From contig CAMWBY010000016.1 in NCBI GenBank assembly GCA_947172645.1, forward strand, positions 1-64,000: a stretch of DNA of 64,000 bases. Reading direction: 5' to 3'. Each line of letters starts with the position of its first letter. The first letter of the stretch is position 1. The stretch is from an uncultured Lachnospiraceae bacterium (lineage in GTDB: Bacteria; Bacillota; Clostridia; Lachnospirales; Lachnospiraceae). Positions 1-9,150 of the stretch are shown here, piece by piece. The position numbers and the translations under genes are program-made. Below the pieces are notes generated by a model. That model was not told the DNA's origin, ran no database searches, and worked only from the letters and a program-made list of their open reading frames with translations.

Positions 1-1221
1 CATTCTTCAGGCGGATTAGCAAGCTTTACGGCAAATATGGCCAGAATTTTTGCAGAGCATGGGCACCACGTGTCCGTTGTGCTTTCTGCTACGAGAAAAG
101 AGCACATTGAGCTTGGAAACCATATAGTTGTCCGTTCTTCCTATATACCTATGCAGACGTGGACTAAAATGGATAAGATTGCAAAGTTCATCTGTAAGTT
201 AAATAAAAACGTGAGCAAAAGGGACGGAGATATACGAATTGCAATCATGAAGTTGTATAAAACAAGACAGGTTAAAAGCGCAATTCGCGAGATTGGCAGA
301 AGAGAAAAAATAGACATGATTCATTATTGCAACCATGGCTCTTTTAGTAGGATTTCAAACAAAAAAATCCCCTATGTTGTCAGAATATCCGGTTTTTTGA
401 ATATATGGCAGGAAGGGGCCGATACGCCGGATGGGAGTATCAGGTATGAGGACAATCCATTGTCCTGGGGTGATAGGCTGGAAAACCGTGCGCTTAGAAA
501 ATCACGTTATGTAGTCTCACCCAGTTATTTTTTGGCCGGGATTTTACAAGAAAATCTGGGAATCAAAGCGACTGTCATAGAAAGCCCGTTTGTGTTAAAT
601 AAAGAAGGATGGGACTACGCGGTTTTTCATAAATATTTATTAAAGAAAAAATATGTGATTCATTACGGGTCATTAAAATATTTGAAAGGAACCCATATCG
701 TAGCGCAGCTTGCAGAGAAATTATTGAGGCAATATCCGGATTTATGGATAGTGGCGGCAGGAAGAGATGGGGAGCTTGTTGATGAGAAGGGTAATAAAAT
801 AAAGTCATCGGAATTTATGAAACAAAGTGCAGGGGAGTTTTCTGGCCGAGTCCTTTATGCAGGGGCATTACCCAGAGAACAGTTGTATCCGTTAATAGAA
901 AATGCCGAGGTATGTTTACTGCCGTCCAGAGTCGAAAACCTACCGAATGCCTGTATTGAAGCTATGGCTATGGGGAAAATAGTTGTGGCTACAAATGGTG
1001 TGAGTTTTGAGCAGTTAATAGAGGACAGGGTAAGTGGGTTCTTATGTGAAAGAGATAATCCGGATTCTTACTTTCATGCTATCCAACAGGCGTTGGCAAT
1101 GAGCGCCGAGGAAAAAAGCAATATGGAGTTGAGAGCCAGAGAGGCAATAGAACGCCTTAATCCTGAAAAAATATATAAGCAATATTTGGCTTTCTATGAA
1201 AAAGTAATTGAAGAGTGGTGA
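1..1221 (+). CDS. Glycosyltransferase, GT4-like (5' end outside window)
   Basis: A GT-B-fold glycosyltransferase that would move a sugar from a nucleotide-sugar donor onto a surface polysaccharide or lipid acceptor on the cytoplasmic side of the membrane. The frame is open from base 1, so the true start is upstream; 406 codons are visible. A glycine-rich SSGGL segment at codons 2-6 matches the N-terminal donor-side loop of GT4 enzymes. The C-terminal half has the E-x7-E signature (ENLPNACIE, near codon 312) followed by EAMAMGKIVVAT, the usual donor-binding stretch. No membrane segment is seen. It is probably the end of a polysaccharide cluster lying to the left. Donor and acceptor cannot be read from the sequence. 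Confidence 0.88.
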   Translation, partial: HSSGGLASFTANMARIFAEHGHHVSVVLSATRKEHIELGNHIVVRSSYIPMQTWTKMDKIAKFICKLNKNVSKRDGDIRIAIMKLYKTRQVKSAIREIGRREKIDMIHYCNHGSFSRISNKKIPYVVRISGFLNIWQEGADTPDGSIRYEDNPLSWGDRLENRALRKSRYVVSPSYFLAGILQENLGIKATVIESPFVLNKEGWDYAVFHKYLLKKKYVIHYGSLKYLKGTHIVAQLAEKLLRQYPDLWIVAAGRDGELVDEKGNKIKSSEFMKQSAGEFSGRVLYAGALPREQLYPLIENAEVCLLPSRVENLPNACIEAMAMGKIVVATNGVSFEQLIEDRVSGFLCERDNPDSYFHAIQQALAMSAEEKSNMELRAREAIERLNPEKIYKQYLAFYEKVIEEW

Positions 1222-1226
1222 TATAT

Positions 1227-1361
1227 GTCTTGCTTGGTATAGAGTCACAGGAGCATATTCATTATGGACTATCTGACAATGATATTTTGGAAAAACTACA
1301 AGATAAATTGAATATATCCATGCAGATGGCGCAGGAGTATCTTTTGAAGTTTGGAAAATAG
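1227..1361 (+). pseudogene. Rpn-family (PD-(D/E)XK) nuclease remnant
   Basis: A stop-free stretch with no start codon reads VLLGIESQEHIHYG and then, without the expected middle, DNDILEKLQDKLNISMQMAQ up to a TAG. The first part matches the LLGIENQ-x-IHY core of Rpn recombination-promoting nucleases, often annotated as PD-(D/E)XK transposases. The second part resembles their charged C-terminal tail. I read it as a gene that lost its N-terminus and roughly its middle half. The assignment rests on short motifs only. A second, longer Rpn remnant lies at 32705-33276. Confidence 0.5.
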
Positions 1362-1556
1362 AATATGTAAAATGATAAGAACTGTCATACACTGTTCCTG
1401 TGTGGGACAAATTGATGAATCGGAATTTACAGGGATAAACAGTTGCAAGTCAGAGTAATAGTAAACGAAAGGTTGTGTCAATCAATTGCTATTTGATAGT
1501 GGGCGCCTAAAACAGATGATATAATTTTTGTATCAAATCAAGAAGGAGGCATTGCT

Positions 1557-2030
1557 ATGGATATGCAAAAAATGGGAAAACATATTATTAAATTACGAAA
1601 AGGGAAAGGGTGGACCCAACAGCAGCTGGCGGAACAGTTGTCGGTATCGCCACAAGCTGTTTCTAAATGAGAATGTGGAGAAGCTGTTCCGGATATAGGG
1701 ATATTAGAAAAAATCTCTGTCATATTTCATGTGACGATTGATTCCATTATAAAAGCCCAAGACGTAAACAATATTGTTTTTGAGTTTGGTGTTGGTATTC
1801 TTCCGTATATTGATGTGTCAAAATCCGATAATTTGATTCAACAGGTAAGTAAGTACCATGAAATTGTGGAATTTCCTAAAATCCGATTTAAAGACAATGT
1901 AGAATTAAGGGATATGCAGTATCGTATTATTTTAGATGGTGCTATTATGGCAGATAATGATTTGGAGTACGTGGAAGAAAGTATGCGGATTGCCGAAATG
2001 CTGTCATATATAAAACTGTATATAAACTAA
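1557..2030 (+). pseudogene. XRE-type HTH regulator with FlhA-like C-terminal domain, interrupted by TGA
   Basis: The start ATG at 1557 has a strong AAGGAGG at 1543-1549. Residues 1-37 form an XRE/Cro helix-turn-helix (IKLRKGKGWTQQQLAEQL, then SPQAVSK). At 1668-1670 a TGA sits where the family has the near-invariant Trp of VSKWE, so a single TGG-to-TGA change explains the break. The same frame then continues for about 120 codons. That part resembles the FlhA/FHIPEP C-terminal motif (FEFGVGILPYID, then IRFKDNVEL), an arrangement annotated in Lachnospiraceae as FHIPEP-family protein. TGA is a stop for other genes here, so I call it a recent pseudogene rather than a recoded gene. A GTG at 1731 could start the downstream part alone. 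Confidence 0.72.
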
Positions 2031-2510
2031 AGCAGGGAGTGAAAACATACTTCCGATTTGCCGAATCGGCATCTGGCGCTTAGGAGAAATCTTAGGCGCT
2101 TTTTTAATGCACAGGTTCTTATACTGGAAGTTTTCTGCTGACGCAGCATTTCGGACATTTGTATTGTCATTCATAATTTCTATGATACTTTAAATGAATA
2201 AAACTGTCTTTCCGCACGAAAATTCCGGGTATCCTTATCTTGATTCCCGCGAAGGCGCTATGCGCCAGTGGCGCATGTCCAACGCCAACCGAAGCGAAGA
2301 ACGGATACCCCGATGCTCTGCATCACTACTTGCTTGATGCCTCGTATGTTTGTATCGGGATTGTTGATAATGACAAATCAAATATGACAGACAAAAACCA
2401 ATATAGTCACTTTGTACATGTGGACACGCGACCACATATTGGGCAGTTGTCAGGTTGACGATAAACGGATATGCTGTCTATAAGGAATTACATAGAGGGG
2501 TGGAAACAAT
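2031..2510. other. 480-nt intergenic region with small inverted repeats
   Basis: No convincing gene is seen; two overlapping opposite-strand frames at 2235-2458 look like noise. It holds a short inverted repeat near 2053-2069 (CCGATT / AATCGG). It also has paired GC-rich palindromes around 2254-2276 (GGCGCTATGCGCC and ATGCGCCAGTGGCGCAT) that look like a small extragenic palindromic unit. The right end carries the promoter region and a candidate operator of the LacI-type gene. Confidence 0.5.
2418..2437. promoter_or_regulatory. Candidate LacI-family operator
   Basis: A 20-bp imperfect palindrome, ATGTGG-N8-CCACAT, with a CG step exactly at its centre (2427/2428). A central CG and this length are typical of LacI/GalR-family operators. 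It lies 74-93 nt upstream of the regulator's own start, so autoregulation is plausible. I found no second clear copy in front of the transporter genes, which weakens the assignment. Confidence 0.4.
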
Positions 2511-3581
2511 ATGGTGACCAGGAAAGATATTGCCCAGAAAGCAAATGTATCCGTCTCTGTTGTTTCCAGGGCTCTAAACAATAGTGGATATGTGGAACAT
2601 AAGAAAAAGGATAAGATTCTACGGATTGCGCAGGAGATGGGGTATCGTCCCAATTCTGTTGCGGTGTCCCTGGCAAGCAGAAGAACCAGGCAGATGATGT
2701 TCTTTTGCAGGAATGTAGAGAACCCTTTCAATATAGAACTGTATGAAGGTATGCTGGAAGTGGCCTCCCGCAATGGCTATATGGCAACATTGAATGGCAA
2801 ACTGGATTACGCTGACGTAAAAAATATGATGGTGGACGGTGTCATCCTTTCTGATGATAACTGTGCGGCAATCTATATGGATGTCATTGGCAAGAGATAT
2901 TATCTGCCTGTTGTATCGGCTTCCTTCGGCAACCCGACCTATATGTCGAAATCATTGCCTCTTGTGGAATGCGATTTATGGGAAGGCAGCAAAATGATTC
3001 TGGAGTATTTATGGAACAGGGGACATCGCAGGATTGCCCTTGCAACACCCTTTAAGAAAGGCACGGAAAAGCAGAATGTCAGGTATTCGGCATGGTGGGA
3101 ATTTTTGAGGGATGAACTGGGTGATAAAATTAATGATTATTATTTGGGGATTCCTACATCCGATTTGGCCGGAGGAAATAGATTTATTACATTTGCGGGA
3201 CAGGATGAAAATGGGATAGAGGTTGAGGAAGATTTTTTCTGTAAAGGGGAAGCCGCTGCGGAGATGTTCTGCGAGAGGAAAATAGACGCGACGGCTGTGA
3301 TTTGTTTTAACGACGAGTTGGCGCTAGGGTTTTGCAAGAAAATACGTTCCCTGGGATATCGGGTGCCGGATGATGTATCGATTGTAGGAATAGACGGGGC
3401 ATTTTCCAGAAAATATGCGGATATCTTATTGACGTCGTTGGCGTTAAATCCCAGGAAACAGGGAGAGAAATGTGCGGAAGTCCTGCTTGATATGATTAAT
3501 GGAAAGAAATATAAACATGTGACGCAGATTCCCATGAAAATCGTAGAAGGGGATAGTGTCAGAACAATTAAATTAAGGTGA
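2511..3581 (+). CDS. LacI-family transcriptional regulator
   Basis: A sugar-responsive repressor or activator of the LacI/GalR family, 356 aa, the usual length. Residues 1-55 are the LacI helix-turn-helix and hinge (TRKDIAQKANVSVSVVSRAL, then RPNSVAVSLASRRT). Residues 60-350 form a periplasmic-binding-protein-like effector domain, with the VICFNDELALGF and VPDDVSIVGIDGAF segments seen in family members. The ATG at 2511 follows GAGGGGTGGAAACA. It lies just before a binding-protein-dependent sugar transporter and a GH42 beta-galactosidase on the same strand. It therefore most likely controls them in response to a galactoside or a breakdown product. Confidence 0.92.
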   Translation: MVTRKDIAQKANVSVSVVSRALNNSGYVEHKKKDKILRIAQEMGYRPNSVAVSLASRRTRQMMFFCRNVENPFNIELYEGMLEVASRNGYMATLNGKLDYADVKNMMVDGVILSDDNCAAIYMDVIGKRYYLPVVSASFGNPTYMSKSLPLVECDLWEGSKMILEYLWNRGHRRIALATPFKKGTEKQNVRYSAWWEFLRDELGDKINDYYLGIPTSDLAGGNRFITFAGQDENGIEVEEDFFCKGEAAAEMFCERKIDATAVICFNDELALGFCKKIRSLGYRVPDDVSIVGIDGAFSRKYADILLTSLALNPRKQGEKCAEVLLDMINGKKYKHVTQIPMKIVEGDSVRTIKLR

Positions 3582-3583
3582 AA

Positions 3584-3729
3584 AAGCTGCGCAGCTTAAG
3601 TAGTCAAATATTCTGCGGCAGGTTGCGGAATATGAAACCTGCGATGCGGCCTGATTAAGGCCACAGGATATTTGCTCTTCCGCGGGAATCGTCAAGGTCA
3701 AACGCACGTGATTTTGACGGTTCCCGCGG
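3584..3729. promoter_or_regulatory. Hairpin-rich leader between regulator and sugar ABC operon
   Basis: Three inverted repeats lie in 150 nt. A perfect 14-bp palindrome AAGCTGCGCAGCTT spans 3584-3597. A 7-bp GCAGGTT/AACCTGC pair lies around 3619-3643. A long stem pairs 3680-3695 (CCGCGGGAATCGTCAA) with 3714-3729 (TTGACGGTTCCCGCGG), 16 bp with one G-U. Its loop carries a second GTCAA that could pair with the same TTGAC, so two alternative folds exist. No T-run follows, so it is not a simple terminator. An operator, an attenuator or an mRNA stabiliser for the transport operon are all possible. Confidence 0.5.
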
Positions 3730-3778
3730 GAATATATGAAACATGAAAAGTGAAAACAACAGAAAGCGAGAGGTATTT

Positions 3779-5191
3779 ATGAGAAAGGCAAAGAGAATAA
3801 TTTCAGCTGTTATGACGATGGCTTTGTCGATGTCTATGCTGGCAGGCTGCGGCGGAGGCGATGATGGAAGCTCATCTTCATCTTCTTCCGGCGGGACAAC
3901 CACAGAGGAACAGGGTGCGGCAATTGCGGAAGCGGTGGAGAATGATGCGGAATCTATTTCAGGCCATATTGAGGTAGGCGGATGGCCTTCAGGGGATGAC
4001 GGATTCGAGGCCGTTATGGATGGATTTAATGCGGTATATCCCAATATTGAAGTAGAATTGGTATTTACGGATACGACAGCGCACCATCAGGCTTTGCAGA
4101 CAGCGCTTGCGGCAGGAACCGGCGCGCCGGATGTGGCGATGGTAGAAGGCGCATACATATCACAGTACAGGGACAGCATGGCGCTGTGTGATTTAAATAC
4201 AATGGGTGCGGCAGATTTAAAGGATGACTTTGTTGAGTTTAAATGGGACCAGGCTACCTCCTCCGACGGACAGAGACTGGTAGCGATTCCCTGGGATTTG
4301 GGCCCTACATTATATTATTATCGGACGGATGTGTTTGAAGAGTGCGGACTTCCGACCGACCCGGAAGAAGTAGCGGACTTGATGAGCACATGGGATGGTG
4401 TTTTACAGGTAGCAGAGGCGGTTTCCATTCCAGGTGAGCGTTGGTTTTTACCTTCGGCGGCATATCCGTATCAGTGGTTGTTTATCAACAGGGATTATTA
4501 TGACGATGATTTAAACCTGATTCTGGAAAGAGAAGGAGATTTGGAGTGTCTTGAGAATTGTTTGAAGATTCGTGAGAACGGATGGGACATGAACGTGGAT
4601 ATGTGGAGTACGGAAGCTTACGCGGCTTATGCGGCAGGCACATGCGTTACCGTAGCGGCAGGTTCCTGGTTCTCCGGTTTCTTAAAGACAGATATTGACC
4701 CTGACGGGGCAGGTCATTGGGGTGCGACCGTATTGCCGGCAGGTATGCCGTCCACGAACTGGGGCGGTTCCTTCCTGGTTATTCCTGAACAGTCCGAGAA
4801 TAAGGAAGCCGCATGGGCGTTTGTAAAATATATGTTGGCAACCTCGGAAGCACAGAACGGGATGTTTAAGGCAATTGACTATTTTCCGGCATATAAACCG
4901 GCATGGGATGCGGCGCCGGAGTTATATGTGGACGGAGATGATTACTTCGGAGGCCAGGCGCCGAACGCGATTGCCACAAAGATTGCAGCGGAGGTTCCTG
5001 TTGTAAATAACACGATTATGGATACAACGGCCGAGGGATATTTATACAGCTCTTTCAATGCAGGCGCGGAAGCAGGTGATACACCGGAACAGATTAGGGA
5101 AAGACTGGGCGAGGATATTGAGACTGCATGTGCAGAATTGAAAGAACAGCAGATACAGACTTTGAAGGATGCCGGTGTTTGGGAAGAGTAA
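3779..5191 (+). CDS. Sugar ABC transporter substrate-binding lipoprotein (family 1)
   Basis: An extracellular solute-binding protein that captures a carbohydrate and delivers it to the two permeases encoded next. The ATG at 3779 is preferred over an in-frame ATG at 3743 because GAGAGG precedes it and a normal lipoprotein signal peptide begins there. The signal is MRKAKR, then a hydrophobic stretch, then the lipobox LAGC with Cys near residue 23. A Ser/Gly/Thr-rich linker follows. The mature part fits the family 1 (CUT1) fold, with DVAMVEGAYI and WGGSFLVIPEQS segments. About 470 aa, the usual size. No ATPase gene is in the cluster, so a shared MsmX-type ATPase elsewhere is inferred. Confidence 0.93.
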   Translation: MRKAKRIISAVMTMALSMSMLAGCGGGDDGSSSSSSSGGTTTEEQGAAIAEAVENDAESISGHIEVGGWPSGDDGFEAVMDGFNAVYPNIEVELVFTDTTAHHQALQTALAAGTGAPDVAMVEGAYISQYRDSMALCDLNTMGAADLKDDFVEFKWDQATSSDGQRLVAIPWDLGPTLYYYRTDVFEECGLPTDPEEVADLMSTWDGVLQVAEAVSIPGERWFLPSAAYPYQWLFINRDYYDDDLNLILEREGDLECLENCLKIRENGWDMNVDMWSTEAYAAYAAGTCVTVAAGSWFSGFLKTDIDPDGAGHWGATVLPAGMPSTNWGGSFLVIPEQSENKEAAWAFVKYMLATSEAQNGMFKAIDYFPAYKPAWDAAPELYVDGDDYFGGQAPNAIATKIAAEVPVVNNTIMDTTAEGYLYSSFNAGAEAGDTPEQIRERLGEDIETACAELKEQQIQTLKDAGVWEE

Positions 5192-5275
5192 ATAACCGTT
5201 ATGGCGGCCGGATATGGATTCGGCCGCCATTTACTTATATAACAGGAAATTTCGACAAAGCAAGGAGGGAGAAAC

Positions 5276-6169
5276 TTGAAGACATTAAAAAGATACCGGG
5301 TTGCTTATGCCTACATAGCGCCATTCTATATTCTATTCTCGATATTCGGACTGTTTCCCATGGTGGCCGGGTTTATTTTGAGCTTTTTCAGGTGGGACGG
5401 CCTGGGAGCCATGCATTTCCTTGGGCTGAATAACTACATTAATCTGTTTAAAGATGCGTTATTCTGGAAAGCGCTGTACAATACATTATTCATAGGCATC
5501 ATCGCCCATATTCCGATTCTGCTTGGCGGGCTGGTATTGGCTTACATCTTAAATTCCAAACTGGTAAAAGGTGAGAATATCTTTAAGACCATCTATTTCA
5601 TGCCGATGGTAACCAGTTCCGTGGCGATTTCTATTATCTTTATGAATTTGTTTGGGTTTAACTACGGTACAATCAATTACATACTTGGTTTTTTCGGGGT
5701 TGAGCCGGTAAACTGGCTTGGCGGCGACGGTTCCCTAATCAGAATCGCGGTTATCGTTATGTTTGCCTGGAAATGGATTGGCTGGAACATGGTTATTTAC
5801 CTGGCGGGTATGCAGGGAATCAGTAATGATATCTATGAAGCGGCAAGGATAGACGGAGCCACTCATGCCAGAATGGTATTCAGTATTTTGATTCCACTGC
5901 TAAAGCCGATTATTCTGTTTACCCTGATTCAGTCAAGTATCGGTATGTTCAATCTGTTTACGGAGCCTTTCATTTTAACAGGAAGTAACTGGAACGGCGG
6001 CCCTAACAACGGCGCGCTTACGTTAATGACCTATCTGTTAGGCAAAGCGCCCCAGGGCGGTAACGCCTATGGATATGCATCGGCAATTGCCTACGTCATC
6101 ACATTTATGATTGTGATTATCTCTGCGGTATTAAATAAGGTGACGGCGGACAAGGATGATAGGAGGTAG
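5276..6169 (+). CDS. Sugar ABC transporter permease, MalF-like
   Basis: Inner-membrane subunit of a CUT1 carbohydrate importer. The start is a TTG at 5276, 7 nt after AAGGAGGGA; no better start is in frame. The protein has six hydrophobic segments over 297 aa. The cytoplasmic EAA loop (EAARIDGATHARMVF, about residues 190-205) contacts the ATPase. It lies 84 nt after the binding protein and overlaps the next permease frame, so the genes are probably one transcript. Confidence 0.93.
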   Translation: MKTLKRYRVAYAYIAPFYILFSIFGLFPMVAGFILSFFRWDGLGAMHFLGLNNYINLFKDALFWKALYNTLFIGIIAHIPILLGGLVLAYILNSKLVKGENIFKTIYFMPMVTSSVAISIIFMNLFGFNYGTINYILGFFGVEPVNWLGGDGSLIRIAVIVMFAWKWIGWNMVIYLAGMQGISNDIYEAARIDGATHARMVFSILIPLLKPIILFTLIQSSIGMFNLFTEPFILTGSNWNGGPNNGALTLMTYLLGKAPQGGNAYGYASAIAYVITFMIVIISAVLNKVTADKDDRR

Positions 6170-6176
6170 GGGCAGG

Positions 6177-7010
6177 ATGGATAAAACAAAGTTAATCGTT
6201 AAAAAAGTAATTTTATATGCTATACTGTTGTTAATTGCGCTGACAATGCTGCTTCCTTTTTATATGATGTTTGTTATGTCCACATTGTCGACAGACCAGA
6301 TTTATTCCTTTCCGCCGTTGATGTGGTTTGGGGATAATCTTATAACAAACTTCCATAACATGGTGAAAGCAATTAATCTCCCCAGGGCTTTTTTGAACAG
6401 TTGTATCGTTACCGGCAGTTATACGGTTCTGGTATTGTTATTCTGTTCCCTGGGCGGCTATGCCTTTGCGGTGTATGATTTTCCTGGTAAAAATAAACTG
6501 TTTGCGATTCTTCTTGGCACCATGATGGTTCCGGCGACGGCAGGAATTATTCCCTGGTTTATCATGATGAGTAAGTTTGGGTGGGTCAATAGTTTTAAGG
6601 CGCTTATCGTTCCGGGATGTGCCAACGCCTTTGGTATTTTCTGGATGCGGCAGTACTGCCAGAACAATGTGCCCAGGTCGCTGATGGAGGCCGCCCGGAT
6701 TGACGGGTGCAGCGAGTGGCTCATCTTTTTCAGGGTCATCGCGCCGATATTGAAGCCGGCCTATGCCTCTTTGGGAATTATGCAGTTTGTTAATATGTGG
6801 AATGAATTTATGCAGTCGCTGATTATCCTGCGTAAAGAGAAGTTATATACGCTGCCTTTGCTTTTGCGTTCCATGGTATCGGATAAGGGAAATGATTACG
6901 GGGCGATTATGCTTGCAAATACGTGTGCGGTGCTGCCACTGTTGATTTGTTTCCTATGTGCGTCGAAGTTCTTTATGGATGGATTGACAGCGGGCGCGGT
7001 AAAAGAGTAG
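6177..7010 (+). CDS. Sugar ABC transporter permease, MalG-like
   Basis: Second membrane subunit of the same importer, 277 aa. The ATG at 6177 is chosen over an in-frame ATG at 6156 because AGGAGG (6162-6167) lies between the two and sits correctly for 6177. The ribosome site overlaps the end of the upstream permease, so the two are translationally coupled. Six hydrophobic segments are visible, and the EAA motif EAARIDGCSEW is followed by APILKP. The partner of the MalF-like protein is clear from order and family. Confidence 0.93.
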   Translation: MDKTKLIVKKVILYAILLLIALTMLLPFYMMFVMSTLSTDQIYSFPPLMWFGDNLITNFHNMVKAINLPRAFLNSCIVTGSYTVLVLLFCSLGGYAFAVYDFPGKNKLFAILLGTMMVPATAGIIPWFIMMSKFGWVNSFKALIVPGCANAFGIFWMRQYCQNNVPRSLMEAARIDGCSEWLIFFRVIAPILKPAYASLGIMQFVNMWNEFMQSLIILRKEKLYTLPLLLRSMVSDKGNDYGAIMLANTCAVLPLLICFLCASKFFMDGLTAGAVKE

Positions 7011-7029
7011 TGGAAAGGTAGGTAGGGAA

Positions 7030-9075
7030 ATGGAATTATTGAATGGAGAAAGGTTTGTACTTGGAACCTGTTATTATCCGGAGCACTGGAAAGAGGAGTT
7101 ATGGAAGGAAGATATCAGGCGGATGCTTGATACGGGGATTGAAGTTATCCGTGTGGCGGAGTTTGCATGGAGTAAAATCGAGCCCACGGAAGGGACATTT
7201 ACTTACGAGTTTTTTGACCGGTTTCTGGATGTGGTGGAAGAGACCGATATGAAAGTCATCTTTTGTACGCCTACGGCGACGCCCCCGGCATGGCTTACGG
7301 AGAAATATCCCGAGGTATTAAACGTATCCAAGGAAGGCGTAGTATACCGACATGGGCAGCGGCGCCATTACAATTATAATGCGCCTATTTATCAGGAGCT
7401 GAGCGCACGGATTACGGAGAAATCCGCTTCCCACTATGGGGGAAGAAAATGTATCATCGGCTGGCAGATTGACAATGAGATTAACTGTGAAAAGAATGAA
7501 TTTTATTCAGAGAGCGATACCATAGCTTTCAGGAAATTTTTGCAGGATAAGTATGGGACATTGGAACGGCTCAACGAAGCCTGGGGGACAGTGTTCTGGA
7601 ACCAGACCTATACGGCATGGGAAGAGATTTATGTACCAAGACCGACTTACGGCGACTCTACCAATCCCCATGAAGTACTGGATTACACAAGGTTTATTTC
7701 CGCCAGCGCCAGGGGATTTGCGAAGCTGCAAAGCGATATCCTAAGAAAATATATCAAGCCGGAAGATTTTATTACTACCAACGGTATTTTCGGCAATCTG
7801 GACAATCATGCCATGACGAAGGAAAGCCTGGATTTCATGACATATGATTCCTATCCGAATTTTGCCTACATGATGAAGGCTTATGATGAGGCGGATGCCA
7901 TGAAGGACAGGAAGTGGAGCCGAAATCTGGCGGAAGTGCGCTCTGTTTCCCCGATTTTCGGTATCATGGAGCAGCAGTCGGGCGCCAATGGATGGAATAC
8001 GGGTATGGCGGCTCCCACGCCCAGGCCGGGACAACTTACCCTCTGGACGATGCAGTCTATTGCCCATGGGGCTGATTTTGTCAGCTATTTCAGATGGAGG
8101 ACATGTACCTTCGGAACGGAAATGTACTGGCACGGTATTCTGGATTATTCCGGGAGGGATAACAGGAGAATCCAGGAAGTGAAGCAGGTATATGAGAAGC
8201 TGCAGAATATGAAAGAGATTTCCGGGAGTCTCTATGAGGCTGAGGTTGGCGTGCTGTGTGACTATGATAATATATGGGACGCTAATCTGGACGTATGGCA
8301 TGGCAGCGTGGAGAAGGTAAGCAAGAAAGCGCTTTTTGCGGCGATGCAGCATAGCCATACGCCTTTTGATTATGTATATTTGACAGAGGAACAGACAGCG
8401 GAGAATTTAGGAAAATATAAGGTGCTCTTTTATCCGCATGCGACTTTAATCAATGAAGAACGTGCCGATTTGCTGAAAAAATATGTGGCTGACGGCGGAA
8501 TCCTCGTGGTGGGCTGCAGGAGTGGCTACAAGGATATGAACGGAAAATGTGTGATGGATTATTTACCCGGATTGTTGGCGGAGGTGACCGGTACGGATAT
8601 TCCTGAGTATTCTTTCATAGCGCCGGATGCGGGGGAAGTGTATGTGGACTGGGACGGAACGAAGATGAAGGCCCAGGTATTTGCGGACTTGCTGGAACCG
8701 TTGTCAAAGGATGCGAAGATTGAGGCGACCTATGTATCCGATTATTATGCAGGCAGCGCGGCTTTGATTAGCAATTCTTACGGCAGCGGCAAGGCTTATT
8801 ATTATGGCAGCGCTTTCGATGAGGAGTCGGCCGGTATTTTCCTGCAAAAGCTGGGAGTGGCGAGGCCTTATCAGGAGATTGTCACATTGCCAGAGGTTTG
8901 TGAAGTTTCTGTGCGAAAGAAAGGGGACAGAAAATATATGTTCCTCTTAAATTACAGTAAGGAAGCAGTGACAGTTGAATTTAAGAAAGAAGTGGTCGAC
9001 GTAGAAAGCGGCCAGGCGGTTTCCGGTAAGAAGATATTGGATGGCTACGGGGTTATGGTGGTCTGTGTGCGGTAA
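7030..9075 (+). CDS. Beta-galactosidase, glycoside hydrolase family 42
   Basis: Hydrolyses terminal non-reducing beta-D-galactosides. It is 681 aa, normal for GH42, with three parts: a TIM barrel (about 1-390), a trimerisation domain (about 395-600, DYDNIWD at its start) and a short beta C-terminal domain. The N-terminus GTCYYPEHW is typical. The acid/base Glu is in IDNEIN (near 150) and the nucleophile Glu is in IMEQQSG (near 313). There is no signal peptide, so it acts in the cytoplasm on sugars brought in by the ABC importer encoded immediately upstream. The substrate is probably galacto-oligosaccharides or galactosides from plant or host glycans. Confidence 0.94.
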   Translation: MELLNGERFVLGTCYYPEHWKEELWKEDIRRMLDTGIEVIRVAEFAWSKIEPTEGTFTYEFFDRFLDVVEETDMKVIFCTPTATPPAWLTEKYPEVLNVSKEGVVYRHGQRRHYNYNAPIYQELSARITEKSASHYGGRKCIIGWQIDNEINCEKNEFYSESDTIAFRKFLQDKYGTLERLNEAWGTVFWNQTYTAWEEIYVPRPTYGDSTNPHEVLDYTRFISASARGFAKLQSDILRKYIKPEDFITTNGIFGNLDNHAMTKESLDFMTYDSYPNFAYMMKAYDEADAMKDRKWSRNLAEVRSVSPIFGIMEQQSGANGWNTGMAAPTPRPGQLTLWTMQSIAHGADFVSYFRWRTCTFGTEMYWHGILDYSGRDNRRIQEVKQVYEKLQNMKEISGSLYEAEVGVLCDYDNIWDANLDVWHGSVEKVSKKALFAAMQHSHTPFDYVYLTEEQTAENLGKYKVLFYPHATLINEERADLLKKYVADGGILVVGCRSGYKDMNGKCVMDYLPGLLAEVTGTDIPEYSFIAPDAGEVYVDWDGTKMKAQVFADLLEPLSKDAKIEATYVSDYYAGSAALISNSYGSGKAYYYGSAFDEESAGIFLQKLGVARPYQEIVTLPEVCEVSVRKKGDRKYMFLLNYSKEAVTVEFKKEVVDVESGQAVSGKKILDGYGVMVVCVR

Positions 9076-9109
9076 ACCAATTTAGTCCGGGATAGCTGAG
9101 GCGATTTTT

Positions 9110-9150
9110 AAGCGAAGGTATTGGTTTTTAACCGGTACTTTCGCTTTGGT
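9110..9150 (+). terminator. Terminator-like hairpin after the GH42 gene
   Basis: An 11-bp stem pairs AAGCGAAGGTA (9110-9120) with TACTTTCGCTT (9136-9146), with one G-U, and is followed by TGGTTT. It lies 35 nt after the beta-galactosidase stop. The T-run is weak, so confidence is moderate. Confidence 0.55.

Noticed and set aside
1668..1670. TGA as Trp or selenocysteine recoding
   Set aside because: TGA ends other genes in this window, and no selenocysteine insertion hairpin is evident just after it; a point mutation is simpler.
2235..2458. Overlapping short frames on both strands
   Set aside because: No ribosome site, no family resemblance, and they overlap each other; the sequence looks like palindromic intergenic DNA.
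7741..8358. 205-codon minus-strand frame opposite the GH42 gene
   Set aside because: Shadow frame; the + strand product has full catalytic motifs.
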